Assembly: GCF_013403955.1 (NCBI RefSeq)
Contig: NZ_JABFDG010000001.1
Location: 496,001-560,000, forward strand
Origin: Winogradskyella vidalii
Lineage (GTDB): Bacteria > Bacteroidota > Bacteroidia > Flavobacteriales > Flavobacteriaceae
DNA: 64,000 bases
Reading direction: 5' to 3'
Below the pieces are notes generated by a model. It was not told the origin of the DNA, made no database searches, and saw only the letters and a list, made by a program, of their open reading frames with translations. The position numbers and the translations under genes were made by a program. Below are positions 9,788-19,127 of this stretch, piece by piece. Position 1 is the stretch's first letter. Each line of letters begins with the position of its first letter.

Positions 9788-9795
9788 TATCTTTG
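9788..9795 (+). promoter_or_regulatory. Minus-7 box (TATCTTTG) of the dcw operon
   Basis: TATCTTTG matches TAnnTTTG and lies 33 bases before the TTG start of mraZ, directly after the three MraZ repeats. The box and next bases (TATCTTTGAATCT) recur before nhaA at 39291. Confidence 0.65.
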
Positions 9796-9828
9796 AATCT
9801 TAATCGTTAAAGTAGTCAACGAAACCTT

Positions 9829-10299
9829 TTGAATTCATTTATAGGAACATACGAATGTAAAGCAGACGCCAAAGGAAGGCTAATGATACCTGCTGTGCTT
9901 AAAAAGCAGCTGTCGTCGGCTTTGCAAGATGGCTTTGTGCTGAAAAGAGCAGTGTTTCAGCCCTGTTTAGAATTGTATCCAATGTCTGAATGGAATAAAA
10001 TGATGGAGAAGGTTAATAAGTTGAACCGCTTTAAGAAAAAGAATAATGATTTTATAAGACGTTTTACAGCTGGAGTTAAGATTGTGGAAGTAGATAGCGC
10101 TGGTCGTTTACTAATTCCGAAAGATTTAATCAGTTTTTCTGGTATTTCTAAACAAGTGGTTTTAGCCTCTGCAGTAAATATTCTTGAAATCTGGGATAAA
10201 GATAAATACGAACAAGCCATTGATGATGCGGCTTCAGATTTTGCAGATTTGGCCGAGGAAGTCATGGGGCAAGACGATGACGACAATGGAATATCATAA
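9829..10299 (+). CDS. mraZ: Division/cell wall cluster transcriptional repressor MraZ
   Basis: The 156-residue protein has two SpoVT-AbrB-like domains: the first starts FIGTYECKADAKGRLMIPA, the second VEVDSAGRLLIPKDL, each with the D-x-K/S-G-R-L-x-I-P DNA-contact motif. MraZ forms a ring that binds tandem repeats upstream of its own operon, and such repeats are present at 9749-9779. The start is TTG at 9829; there is no ATG and a stop lies in frame just upstream, so TTG is forced. The stop overlaps rsmH, whose ATG is at 10277. A long acidic C-terminal tail (GQDDDDNG) is visible. Confidence 0.95.
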   Translation: MNSFIGTYECKADAKGRLMIPAVLKKQLSSALQDGFVLKRAVFQPCLELYPMSEWNKMMEKVNKLNRFKKKNNDFIRRFTAGVKIVEVDSAGRLLIPKDLISFSGISKQVVLASAVNILEIWDKDKYEQAIDDAASDFADLAEEVMGQDDDDNGIS

Positions 10300-11182
10300 T
10301 GCAGTATTACTAAAGGAAACCGTAGATGGTTTAGCGATTAAGCCAGATGGTGTCTATGTAGATGTCACTTTTGGTGGTGGTGGTCATAGTCGTGAGATTT
10401 TATCAAGATTGGGGCCTAATGGAAAACTATATGCTTTTGATCAAGATAAAGATGCGTTAGAGAACGCTATCGAAGATGAGCGATTTGTGCTAATTAATGA
10501 GAATTTCAGATTCGTAAAACGCTTCCTGAGATTTTATGGCGTAAAAGAAGTTGATGGTGTTTTGGCTGATTTTGGCGTGTCTTCGCATCAATTTGATGTT
10601 GCTGAGCGTGGTTTTTCAACGCGTTTTGAAGCAGATTTAGATATGCGAATGAATCAAGAGAGTAAGTTATCTGCCTTTGAAGTGGTTAATGAATATACCG
10701 AAGAGCAGTTGCGAGCGGTTCTGTTTCAATATGGTGAGTTGCGTCAAGCGCCAGCCATGGCAAGAGTAATTGTTAGCGCACGTAAAGATGGGGAGATTAA
10801 AACAAGCGAACAATTAAAAACGGTCTTAAAACAATTTTTAAATCATCAGAAAGAGAATAAAGTTTTAGCGCAAATATATCAAGCAATACGAATTGAAGTT
10901 AATCAAGAAATTGAAGTATTAAAAGAGTTACTGCTTCAAATGCCCGAAATTTTAAAAGAGGATGGGCGCTTAAGTTTTATATCCTATCATTCTTTAGAAG
11001 ATAGATTGGTAAAACGATTTATTAGAAATGGCTTGTTTGAGGGGGAGCCTGTTAGAGATGTGTTTGGGAATTTTGAAGTGCCTTTGAAAAAAGTGGGTGG
11101 TTTGATAATTCCTTCAAAAGAAGAGATAAAAGTAAATAATAGAGCGCGGAGTGCGAAACTTCGGGTCGCAACAAAAGCTTAG
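10277..11182 (+). CDS. rsmH: 16S rRNA (cytosine(1402)-N(4))-methyltransferase RsmH
   Basis: RsmH methylates N4 of C1402 in 16S rRNA, using S-adenosylmethionine. The SAM-binding loop VDVTFGGGGHSREIL, the segment LADFGVSSHQFD and the C-terminal ISYHSLEDRLVKRF all match the family. The open frame extends to 10184, but the ATG at 10277 gives a 301-residue protein starting MTTMEYHNAVLLKE, the usual family start; a second ATG at 10286 is also possible. It overlaps the end of mraZ by 23 bp, which suggests translational coupling. Confidence 0.95.
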   Translation: MTTMEYHNAVLLKETVDGLAIKPDGVYVDVTFGGGGHSREILSRLGPNGKLYAFDQDKDALENAIEDERFVLINENFRFVKRFLRFYGVKEVDGVLADFGVSSHQFDVAERGFSTRFEADLDMRMNQESKLSAFEVVNEYTEEQLRAVLFQYGELRQAPAMARVIVSARKDGEIKTSEQLKTVLKQFLNHQKENKVLAQIYQAIRIEVNQEIEVLKELLLQMPEILKEDGRLSFISYHSLEDRLVKRFIRNGLFEGEPVRDVFGNFEVPLKKVGGLIIPSKEEIKVNNRARSAKLRVATKA

Positions 11183-11216
11183 GTTTTAAAAACCTCAAGA
11201 GTTTTAATTAAGATAT

Positions 11217-11289
11217 AGTAAAGCGGGAACATAGAAAATCAATTCTGTTGTCGTGCCAAAATAAAAAGAGGTTCCTGCTTTAGCGGGAA
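11217..11289. repeat. Inverted repeat and hairpin just before ftsL
   Basis: AAAGCGGGAAC near 11218-11230 is mirrored by GTTCCTGCTTT at 11271-11281 (one G-U pair), and the right arm also folds locally with GCGGGAA at 11283-11289. The hairpin ends six bases before the ftsL ATG. A related TTCCTG..CAGGAA palindrome is at 26264-26283, so this looks like a dispersed short palindromic repeat. Confidence 0.55.
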
Positions 11290-11294
11290 GAAAC

Positions 11295-11621
11295 ATGAAA
11301 AAAAACATATACAGCATATTAAGGGGTAAGTTTTTGATTAGTGATGATTCGTTTAAAAATTGGCGTTTCATCATTCTCATTTCATTTTTGGCCATTATAA
11401 TGATTGCGAGTTCGCACAGTGCGGACCAAAAGGTTTATGAAATTGCAAAGTTGACCAATGAAGTAAAAGAGTTGCGGTCAGCTTTTGTAGATAAACGGGG
11501 TCAGCTAATGCAGCTCAAAAAAGAGTCTTTTGTAGAGGCAGAAATGAAAGAGAAAGGTATTGGGATTTCCTTAAACCCACCAACAAAAATAATAGTAAAA
11601 TCGCAACGGCAAGAACAATAG
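11295..11621 (+). CDS. ftsL: FtsL-like cell division protein
   Basis: The 108-residue bitopic protein has a short cytoplasmic start, one membrane helix (about 24-41, FIILISFLAIIMIAS) and a periplasmic coiled-coil-like region (ELRSAFVDKRGQLMQLKKES). Position between rsmH and ftsI and this layout identify it as the FtsL of Bacteroidota, which in other bacteria pairs with FtsB and FtsQ and activates FtsW/FtsI. Sequence identity to proteobacterial FtsL is expected to be low. The stop lies three bases before the ftsI TTG start. Confidence 0.85.
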   Translation: MKKNIYSILRGKFLISDDSFKNWRFIILISFLAIIMIASSHSADQKVYEIAKLTNEVKELRSAFVDKRGQLMQLKKESFVEAEMKEKGIGISLNPPTKIIVKSQRQEQ

Positions 11622-11624
11622 ACT

Positions 11625-13637
11625 TTGGCAATAACAGAAAAAAACATATTAAACAGATTGTACTTCGTCGCAGGCTGCATGTTTGTGTTTGCCTTGGCTG
11701 TGGTGTTCAAGTTGGTGAGCATTCAGTTTGTTCAAGGTGATAAATACAGGGCGCTTGCAGATAAGCGTACGGTGAAGGATTTTGATATTCCTGCGAATCG
11801 TGGAAATGTATATTCTGCTGATGGTAGTTTATTGGCGACGTCTATTCCTAAATACGATATCAGAATCGATGCGATTCAGGCCAAAGATGCTACATTCGAA
11901 AAGTACATCAATGACTTAGCGGATTCGCTTCATGTTTATAAAGGAAAGCCAGCATCTTACTATAAGAATGTAATTCGCAGAGCGAGAAAAAATAAAAACA
12001 GATACTTTTTGCTTGCTCGAAATATTAGCTATTCCGATTATATCAGAATGCGAAATTTTCCTTTGCTTAATCTTGGTGCTATTAAAGGCGGTTTAATTGT
12101 AGAGCAAACTACGAGGCGCGAACATCCAATGGGTGGAATTGCTGAGCGTACCATCGGTTACGAAAGGCAAGATGAAGATGGTAATTTTACAAGACCAGGA
12201 ATTGATGGTGCTTTCGGTGTAAAATATTTGCAAGGAACCAACGGTAAACGTCGTAAACAACGCATAGGTAATGGGCAGTGGAAACCAATTACGGATTTTG
12301 ACCAAGTAGAGCCTAAAGACGGTTATGATGTGTACACTACAATCGATGTTAACATACAAGATATAGCACATCATTCTTTGTTGAAACAGTTAGAGATTTA
12401 CCAAGCGGATCATGGCTGTGTTGTAGTGATGGATGTGAAAACAGGGGAAATCAAAGCGATTTCAAACCTAGGGAGAAATAAAAAAGGCCATTATTATGAG
12501 CGTTTAAATTATGCTGTCGGCGAAAGTCATGAGCCAGGTTCTACGTTCAAGGTCATGGCGTTAATGGCAGCTTTAGAAGATAAAGTAATAGATACATCAA
12601 CTGTGGTTGATACTAAAAAAGGACGTAAACGTTTTTACGGTCGTGATATCACAGATTCAGGTAATGGGTTTGGTGAGATATCAGCAGCAAGAGCTTTGGA
12701 GGTGTCTTCTAATATTGGTTTAGCGACAATTATTGATGAACATTATTCAAAACAACCAGAGAAATTTTTAACTCGATTACAGGCCTGGGGGCTCAATAAA
12801 ACTTTAGGTGTTGCTATAATTGGAGAAGGAAAACCAGATATCCCAAAACCAGGAGCAGTTAACTGGAGTAGAAATGCGTTGCCATCTATGGCTTACGGCT
12901 ATAACCTTAGAATGACGCCCTTGCAAACCTTGGCATTTTATAATGCGATTGCTAATGATGGTGAATTGATAAAGCCTCGTTTTTTAAAATCGGTAAAGTC
13001 GTTTGATAAAGATATTGAGGTTTTTGAGAAAGAGGTGTTGGTAGAAAAAATTTGTTCTAATCAAACTTTAAATGAGATTCAAGATATCCTAAAGAATGTG
13101 GTTATTCGTGGTACAGGTCAGCGTATGTATTCCGAAACATTTTCTATGGCTGGGAAAACAGGAACCGCTAGAACGGATTATGCTAATGCTGAAGAATGGA
13201 GAAAAGATAGAAAATATGTGTCTTCATTCGCAGGGTATTTCCCTGCGGATAATCCAAAATATTCGTGTATTGTGGTGATTCATAAACCAAGTACAAAAGT
13301 AGGTTATTATGGTGCTGATGTTACTGGGCCAGTGTTTAAGCGCATTGCTCAAAAAATTTATACGGATACACCAATTATTGATGAGATTGAGGAATTAGAT
13401 TTCAATACCAAATTAGTAAATGAAGATTTTGAAAGTTATTTCGTTAATGCTCAAAAATATAAAACCTTAATGCCAAGTGTTGTGGGAATGCCTGCAATGG
13501 ATGCCATTGCCTTGTTAGAGAACTTACAAATCGATATAAAAGTAAGATTGACAGGTAGTGGTGTTGTAAAAAAACAATCGATAGCGAAGCATCAAAAATT
13601 ACAAACAAATCAAACGATAATTTTAGAAGCCTCATGA
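11625..13637 (+). CDS. ftsI: Septal penicillin-binding protein (transpeptidase) with PASTA domain
   Basis: The 670-residue class B PBP has one N-terminal membrane helix (about 12-34), a PBP dimer domain (about 50-220, with NRGNVYSADG), and a transpeptidase domain with SxxK Ser306-Thr-Phe-Lys309, SxN Ser361-Ser-Asn363 and KTG Lys511-Thr-Gly513. The last ~60 residues (MPSVVGMPAMDAI onward) form a PASTA domain, as in the FtsI of Bacteroidota. It cross-links septal peptidoglycan together with FtsW. The start is TTG at 11625, three bases after the ftsL stop; the MAITEKNIL start fits relatives. Its TGA overlaps the murE ATG. Confidence 0.95.
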   Translation: MAITEKNILNRLYFVAGCMFVFALAVVFKLVSIQFVQGDKYRALADKRTVKDFDIPANRGNVYSADGSLLATSIPKYDIRIDAIQAKDATFEKYINDLADSLHVYKGKPASYYKNVIRRARKNKNRYFLLARNISYSDYIRMRNFPLLNLGAIKGGLIVEQTTRREHPMGGIAERTIGYERQDEDGNFTRPGIDGAFGVKYLQGTNGKRRKQRIGNGQWKPITDFDQVEPKDGYDVYTTIDVNIQDIAHHSLLKQLEIYQADHGCVVVMDVKTGEIKAISNLGRNKKGHYYERLNYAVGESHEPGSTFKVMALMAALEDKVIDTSTVVDTKKGRKRFYGRDITDSGNGFGEISAARALEVSSNIGLATIIDEHYSKQPEKFLTRLQAWGLNKTLGVAIIGEGKPDIPKPGAVNWSRNALPSMAYGYNLRMTPLQTLAFYNAIANDGELIKPRFLKSVKSFDKDIEVFEKEVLVEKICSNQTLNEIQDILKNVVIRGTGQRMYSETFSMAGKTGTARTDYANAEEWRKDRKYVSSFAGYFPADNPKYSCIVVIHKPSTKVGYYGADVTGPVFKRIAQKIYTDTPIIDEIEELDFNTKLVNEDFESYFVNAQKYKTLMPSVVGMPAMDAIALLENLQIDIKVRLTGSGVVKKQSIAKHQKLQTNQTIILEAS

Positions 13638-15097
13638 TGGTATTAAAAGACATATTATATAAGGTTACCATTAATGCTGTAGTTGGAAGTACAAGTATAA
13701 CGGTTGGGAAAATTGAGTTTGATTCGCGTCAAATTCAAACCAATGATGTATTTGTAGCTATTGCGGGAACAATTACAGATGGTCATCAATATATTGAAAA
13801 AGCAATTAAGGATGGAGCAACTGCTATTATTTGTGAGGTGCTTCCAGAATCTTTAGAGGATGGTGTTACTTATGTTAAGGTGGCAAATTCTAATCAGGCT
13901 TTGGCTTTTATGGCTAATAATTTTTACGGACAGCCTTCAGAAAACTTAAAGTTGGTTGGTGTTACGGGAACCAACGGGAAAACAACCGTAACCAGTTTGC
14001 TGTATCAATTGTTTAAGAAGGCAGGTTTTAAAGTTGGACTGATTTCTACTGTAAATATTATGGTAGATAATACGATGTATAAGACCATGCATACTACGCC
14101 AGATTCGTTGACTATCAATAAGTATTTGCAAATGATGAGTGATGAAGGTGTAGAGTTTTGCTTTATGGAAGTGAGTTCGCATGGTATTCATCAAAGTAGG
14201 ACGGAAGGTCTAAAGTTTGCGGGTGGTATTTTTACAAACCTCTCACACGACCATTTAGATTATCATAAAACGTTTGCAGAATATAGAGATGTTAAGAAAA
14301 CGTTTTTTGACCAATTGCCAAAAGATGCCTTTGCACTGTCTAATATAGATGATAAAAATGGTTTGGTGATGTTTCAGAATACTGCGGCTAAGAAATATAC
14401 CTACGCGTTAAAAAACTATGCGGATTATAGAGCGCAAATTCTAGAAAATGAATTAAATGGTTTGTTGTTGAAGTTAAATGACAATGAATTATGGACGCGT
14501 TTGATAGGGAGCTTTAATGCTTACAATATTTTGGCAATCTACGGAACGGCGAAACTATTAGGTTTAGATAAAGTTGAAGTTTTAAGGTTAATAAGTGAGC
14601 TTGAAACTGTAGCGGGACGCTTTCAGCATTTTATTTCAGAAGGAAAAATTACAGCGATTGTAGATTACGCACACACCCCAGATGCTTTGAAAAATGTATT
14701 AGAAACCATCAATGATATTAGAACCAAAAATGAAGCGCTGATAACCGTTGTTGGTTGTGGCGGTAATAGAGATAAAACGAAGCGGCCAAAAATGGCACAT
14801 ATTGCTTCGGCATTGAGTACAAAGGTGATTATAACAAGTGATAATCCTAGAAACGAAGTGCCTGAAACAATTATTGAAGAGATGGAAAAAGGGGTTGAAC
14901 CTCAAAATTTCAAAAAAACGTTATCCATTACAGATAGGAAACAAGCCATAAAAACGGCCTGTCAAATGGCAGGGCCAAATGATATTATTCTGATAGCAGG
15001 AAAAGGTCATGAAACATACCAAGAAATTAAAGGGGAACGCTTTGATTTTGATGATTATAAAATCGTTCAAGACTATTTAAAACAATTGCAGAAATAA
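13634..15097 (+). CDS. murE: UDP-N-acetylmuramoyl-L-alanyl-D-glutamate--2,6-diaminopimelate ligase MurE
   Basis: MurE adds the third residue of the peptidoglycan stem peptide in the cytoplasm. The ATP loop GVTGTNGKTT spans residues 109-118. The C-terminal domain contains SDNPRNE; the DNPR motif is the known mark of meso-diaminopimelate specificity, so the wall should be of the DAP type. The protein of 487 residues has the usual three-domain length. Its ATG overlaps the ftsI stop (ATGA), with a second ATG directly after, so translational coupling is likely. Confidence 0.95.
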   Translation: MMVLKDILYKVTINAVVGSTSITVGKIEFDSRQIQTNDVFVAIAGTITDGHQYIEKAIKDGATAIICEVLPESLEDGVTYVKVANSNQALAFMANNFYGQPSENLKLVGVTGTNGKTTVTSLLYQLFKKAGFKVGLISTVNIMVDNTMYKTMHTTPDSLTINKYLQMMSDEGVEFCFMEVSSHGIHQSRTEGLKFAGGIFTNLSHDHLDYHKTFAEYRDVKKTFFDQLPKDAFALSNIDDKNGLVMFQNTAAKKYTYALKNYADYRAQILENELNGLLLKLNDNELWTRLIGSFNAYNILAIYGTAKLLGLDKVEVLRLISELETVAGRFQHFISEGKITAIVDYAHTPDALKNVLETINDIRTKNEALITVVGCGGNRDKTKRPKMAHIASALSTKVIITSDNPRNEVPETIIEEMEKGVEPQNFKKTLSITDRKQAIKTACQMAGPNDIILIAGKGHETYQEIKGERFDFDDYKIVQDYLKQLQK

Positions 15098-15107
15098 ATA
15101 AAATTTT

Positions 15108-15133
15108 CCTGTGTGGTTTTCTAAACCTACAGG
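15108..15133. repeat. Short palindromic repeat between murE and mraY
   Basis: CCTGT and GGTTT on the left are mirrored by AAACC and ACAGG on the right around a TCT loop. Similar CCT..AGGTTT..AA.CT..AGG elements lie at 16406-16439 and 56912-56940. No T-run follows, so it is not a clear terminator. Confidence 0.45.
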
Positions 15134-15157
15134 TATGAAATAAAGTATAACAAGAAG

Positions 15158-16399
15158 ATGCTGTATTACCTATTTGAATATTTAGAGCAAGAGTTCCAAT
15201 TCCCTGGAGCCTCACTTTTTGGGTTTATAACCTTTAGAGCTGCTGTGGCTATTATATTGTCATTGTTGATTTCTACGATTTTCGGGAAGCGTATTATCAA
15301 ATTTTTGCAAAAACAACAGGTTGGTGAAACCATTCGTGATTTAGGTTTAGACGGGCAAGTTGAAAAAGCTGGAACACCTACAATGGGTGGTGTTATTATT
15401 ATTCTAGCGACACTTATTCCGGTATTGTTATTGGCAAAACTCGAAAATATTTACATCATTCTTTTAATTGTAACCACGCTGTGGATGGGAACCATTGGGT
15501 TTATTGATGATTATATCAAGAAATTCAAAAATGATAAAGAAGGTTTAAAAGGAAAGTTTAAAGTGCTAGGGCAAGTTGGTTTGGGTATTATCGTTGGGGC
15601 AACATTGTTCTTTCATAACGATGTTACCATAAAAGAAAAACTGCCAATAGCACAGCAAAATGAATTACGAGCTGAAAATCCAGATGTACAAGCAACAAAA
15701 CTCTTTAAAGCTGAAGAAAAATCAACTAAAACCACCATTCCATTTGTAAAGGATAATGAGTTTGATTATTCAGATTTAATCACTTGGATAAGTCCTGATT
15801 TAGAAAAATACGCTTGGTTAGTTTTTATCCTCATCACCATTTTTATTATCACGGCAGTGTCCAATGGTGCAAATTTAACCGATGGTATTGATGGGCTCGC
15901 CGCAGGGACATCTGCTATAATTGTATTGACCTTAGGGATTTTTGCTTGGGTGTCTAGTAATATTGTTTTTTCAGAATACTTAGATATCATGTATATCCCA
16001 AGAGCGGAAGAAATCACAATTTATATCGCAGCTTTTGTTGGTGCTTTAGTTGGTTTTCTGTGGTATAACACATTTCCAGCGCAAGTATTTATGGGGGATA
16101 CAGGCAGTTTAACTATTGGTGGAATTATAGCAGTTATAGCTATTGCTGTGAGAAAAGAGTGGCTAATTCCTGTGTTGTGCGGAATTTTCCTTGCAGAGAA
16201 TTTGTCAGTGGTATTACAGGTGAGCTACTTTAAATACACAAGAAAGAAGTTTGGTGTAGGAAAACGGATTTTTAAAATGTCGCCGCTGCATCACCATTAT
16301 CAAAAATCAGGATATCATGAAAGTAAGATTGTAACTCGTTTCTGGATTGTGGGGATTATGCTAGCGATACTAACTATTGTAACTCTGAAAATACGATAG
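15158..16399 (+). CDS. mraY: Phospho-N-acetylmuramoyl-pentapeptide-transferase MraY
   Basis: MraY transfers phospho-MurNAc-pentapeptide to undecaprenyl phosphate to form lipid I at the inner membrane. The protein (413 residues, about ten helices) has the Mg-binding Asp117-Asp118 pair (GFIDDY), Asn239-Leu-Thr-Asp242 in [10 protein letters not shown], and the LHHHYQ loop near residue 370. It is about 50 residues longer than the E. coli enzyme because of a polar insertion at about 155-210 between membrane helices, a feature known from Bacteroidota MraY. It lies in the expected order after murE with a 60-bp gap. Confidence 0.96.
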   Translation: MLYYLFEYLEQEFQFPGASLFGFITFRAAVAIILSLLISTIFGKRIIKFLQKQQVGETIRDLGLDGQVEKAGTPTMGGVIIILATLIPVLLLAKLENIYIILLIVTTLWMGTIGFIDDYIKKFKNDKEGLKGKFKVLGQVGLGIIVGATLFFHNDVTIKEKLPIAQQNELRAENPDVQATKLFKAEEKSTKTTIPFVKDNEFDYSDLITWISPDLEKYAWLVFILITIFIITAVSNGANLTDGIDGLAAGTSAIIVLTLGIFAWVSSNIVFSEYLDIMYIPRAEEITIYIAAFVGALVGFLWYNTFPAQVFMGDTGSLTIGGIIAVIAIAVRKEWLIPVLCGIFLAENLSVVLQVSYFKYTRKKFGVGKRIFKMSPLHHHYQKSGYHESKIVTRFWIVGIMLAILTIVTLKIR

Positions 16400-16405
16400 C
16401 GTTAT

Positions 16406-16439
16406 AATCCTTGCAAGGTTTCAAGAATCTTGTAGGTCT
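16406..16439. repeat. Short palindromic repeat between mraY and murD
   Basis: A CCTTGCAAGGTT arm and a degenerate AATCTTGTAGG arm fold with one bulge and G-U pairs. It resembles the elements at 15108 and 56912 and lies in an intergenic gap of the operon. No U-run follows. Confidence 0.45.
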
Positions 16440-16449
16440 ATAAAATAAA

Positions 16450-17787
16450 ATGAAAAAAGAAAGACTAGTCATATTGGGAGGTGGAGAAAGCGGTGTAGGA
16501 ACAGCGCTTTTAGGGAAAGCAAAAGGGTATGAGGTTTTTGTATCAGATAAAGGAAAGATTAAACAGAAATATAAAGACGTTCTTTTAAATAATGAGATTG
16601 AATTTGAAGATGAAAAACATACGGAATCAAAAATTCTGAATGCAGACATCGTCATGAAAAGTCCTGGTATTCCAGATAAAGTGGCTTTGGTTCAGCAAAT
16701 CCGTGAGGCTGGAATCCAAGTAGTTTCTGAGATTGAATTTGCCTCCAAATTTACAGATGCAACTATTGTTGCGATTACCGGAAGTAATGGTAAAACAACA
16801 ACAGCGACACTAGCACACCATATTTTAAAACAAGAATTAGATGTTGGATTAGCTGGAAATATTGGAGATAGTTTTGCGAAGCAAATTTTAGAGCAAAACC
16901 ATGATAATTATGTGTTGGAAATTAGCAGTTTTCAATTAGATGATATCATCGATTTTAAACCAAAAATTGCGGTGCTTACTAATATTACACCAGACCATTT
17001 AGACCGATACGATTATAAGTTTGAAAACTATATCGCTTCAAAATTTAGAGTGGTAGAAAACCAAAATGAAGACGATTATTTCATTTATGATGCAGACGAT
17101 GAGGTTATTGCTGATTATATGAAAACACACCAAATTCAATCCAAAAAATTGCCTTTTTCTTTAACCAAAGTGGTTGAGCAAGGGGCTTATTTAGATAATA
17201 ATAAGATAATAATAACAATAGATAACAACCAAATAACTATGTCAGCAAATAATTTAGCATTAGAAGGAAAGCACAATGTGAAGAATGCTATGGCGGCTTC
17301 AACTGTGTCTCAGTTACTCAAAATAAGAAAGCAAACGATTCGTGAGAGTTTAGAGAATTTTCAAGGTGTAGAACATCGTTTAGAAAATGTATTGAAAATC
17401 AATAAAGTTCAGTACATCAATGATTCTAAGGCGACCAATGTAAATGCAACTTACTTCGCATTAGAAAGTATGGATGCACCAACCGTTTGGATTGTTGGTG
17501 GTGTAGATAAAGGGAATGAATACCGCGAGCTATTTCCATTTGTAAACGAAAAAGTAAAAGCAATCATTTGTTTAGGTGTAGATAACGCTAAGCTCATGGA
17601 GTCATTTGGAAAAATGGTCGACGTAATTGTTGAAACCCAATATATGGCAGAAGCTGTTAAAATAGCTTACAAATTAGCTGATGCTGGCGACAATGTATTG
17701 TTGTCACCTGCTTGTGCGAGTTTCGATTTATTCGAAAACTATGAAGAGAGAGGGCGCCAGTTTAAGAATGCCGTAAGAAATTTATAA
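16450..17787 (+). CDS. murD: UDP-N-acetylmuramoylalanine--D-glutamate ligase MurD
   Basis: MurD adds D-glutamate to UDP-MurNAc-L-Ala. The N-terminal Rossmann part starts LVILGGGESGVGTA, the ATP loop is ITGSNGKTT (about 109-117), the central domain has NITPDHLDRY, and the C-terminal ligase domain has NDSKATN and the LSPACASFD segment. The length, 445 residues, is normal. It stands in the standard dcw order, 50 bp after mraY across a short palindromic repeat, with ftsW 44 bp downstream. Confidence 0.95.
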   Translation: MKKERLVILGGGESGVGTALLGKAKGYEVFVSDKGKIKQKYKDVLLNNEIEFEDEKHTESKILNADIVMKSPGIPDKVALVQQIREAGIQVVSEIEFASKFTDATIVAITGSNGKTTTATLAHHILKQELDVGLAGNIGDSFAKQILEQNHDNYVLEISSFQLDDIIDFKPKIAVLTNITPDHLDRYDYKFENYIASKFRVVENQNEDDYFIYDADDEVIADYMKTHQIQSKKLPFSLTKVVEQGAYLDNNKIIITIDNNQITMSANNLALEGKHNVKNAMAASTVSQLLKIRKQTIRESLENFQGVEHRLENVLKINKVQYINDSKATNVNATYFALESMDAPTVWIVGGVDKGNEYRELFPFVNEKVKAIICLGVDNAKLMESFGKMVDVIVETQYMAEAVKIAYKLADAGDNVLLSPACASFDLFENYEERGRQFKNAVRNL

Positions 17788-17831
17788 AAACGATTAAAGA
17801 TGAATTAGGGACTCATCTATAAAGGTTAAGC

Positions 17832-19019
17832 ATGCATAATATATTCAAACAAATAAAAGGAGATAAAGCCATTTGGGCAATAGTTGCGCTATTGGCTCTG
17901 TTTTCGTTTATGCCTGTTTATAGTGCTGCAAGTAATCTAGCAAATAGTGCTAATACCAACACGTTTTCCTTCTTTATAAAGCATTTTATGCATCTTTTTT
18001 TGGGCTTTGTTATTATGTTTGGTGTCCATAAAATGCCTTATAAATATTTTCGTGGTTTGTCCATGATTATGATTCCTATTGTTTTTGTCTTGTTGTTGGT
18101 AACTATGCTTCAAGGAACAACGATAGATGGTGCAAACGCGAGTCGTTGGATTCAGATACCTATTGTTAATATGTCCTTTCAAACGTCAACCTTAGCTTCT
18201 GTGGTTTTAATGGTGTATGTAGCGCGTTATTTGTCTAAAATAAAAGATAAAACGGTAAAGTTTAAAGAGACAATTTTGCCACTTTGGATACCGGTTTTTT
18301 TAATTCTAATCCTTATTCTTCCAGCAAATTTCTCAACTACAGCAATCATTTTTACTATGATCATGATGTTGGCATTTATAGGAGGTTATCCGCTAAAATA
18401 TCTTAGTTTAATGATATTAAGTGGTATTGCAGCCTTAGCGATTTTTGTTTTGGTGGCAAAAGCATTTCCAGAAGCAATGCCAAATAGGGTAGATACGTGG
18501 ATGAGTCGTATAGAGAATTTTGCCAATGGTGAAGATACCGAAGCCGATTATCAAATCGAAAAAGCTAAAATTGCTATTGCTACCGGACTCACACCATTGG
18601 GGCCTGGTAAAAGTATTCAGAAGAACTTTTTGCCACAGTCGTCATCAGATTTTATTTTTGCAATTATTATAGAAGAGTACGGTTTGTATGGTGGTATATT
18701 TTTATTGGTGCTATACATGTGGTTGTTGTTTAGAATTGTTATTGTGAGTCATAAATCAGATACCATATTCGGAAAATTATTGGTCTTGGGTGTTGGTTTG
18801 CCAATCGTATTTCAGGCACTTATAAATATGGCAGTTGCCGTTGAGCTGTTTCCTGTCACTGGTCAAACGCTGCCACTTATTAGTAGTGGAGGAACCTCTA
18901 TTTGGATGACCTGTTTAGCGATAGGAATTATACTCAGTGTAAGTGCCAAGCGCGAAGAATTAAAGGAAAAAGAAGATGCAGAAGATAATCCGTTATCGGT
19001 TTTGAGTGAAGCGATTTAA
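17832..19019 (+). CDS. ftsW: Peptidoglycan glycosyltransferase FtsW (SEDS family)
   Basis: This 395-residue polytopic protein has about ten membrane helices and the SEDS-family signatures: an N-terminal FMPVYSAAS, the periplasmic loop after the central helices (NRVDTWMSRIENF) and C-terminal PLISSGGTS. FtsW polymerises lipid II at the septum in complex with FtsI. Its position between murD and murG identifies it as FtsW rather than RodA. A charged cytoplasmic tail (EELKEKEDAED) ends the protein. Confidence 0.94.
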   Translation: MHNIFKQIKGDKAIWAIVALLALFSFMPVYSAASNLANSANTNTFSFFIKHFMHLFLGFVIMFGVHKMPYKYFRGLSMIMIPIVFVLLLVTMLQGTTIDGANASRWIQIPIVNMSFQTSTLASVVLMVYVARYLSKIKDKTVKFKETILPLWIPVFLILILILPANFSTTAIIFTMIMMLAFIGGYPLKYLSLMILSGIAALAIFVLVAKAFPEAMPNRVDTWMSRIENFANGEDTEADYQIEKAKIAIATGLTPLGPGKSIQKNFLPQSSSDFIFAIIIEEYGLYGGIFLLVLYMWLLFRIVIVSHKSDTIFGKLLVLGVGLPIVFQALINMAVAVELFPVTGQTLPLISSGGTSIWMTCLAIGIILSVSAKREELKEKEDAEDNPLSVLSEAI

Positions 19020-19127
19020 GTTATAAGTGCCTGAAGTTTTTCAGTACTTAAAGTTGAAAAAAATAATAAAAATATCACATTGAGCGCGATTGAAGTGTTG
19101 GTGAAATAAAATAGAAAGTTTAAAAAT

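Noticed and set aside
10184..10276. Longer N-terminus of rsmH
   Set aside because: The added 31 residues come from the mraZ region in another frame and do not fit the family start; the ATG at 10277 gives normal length.
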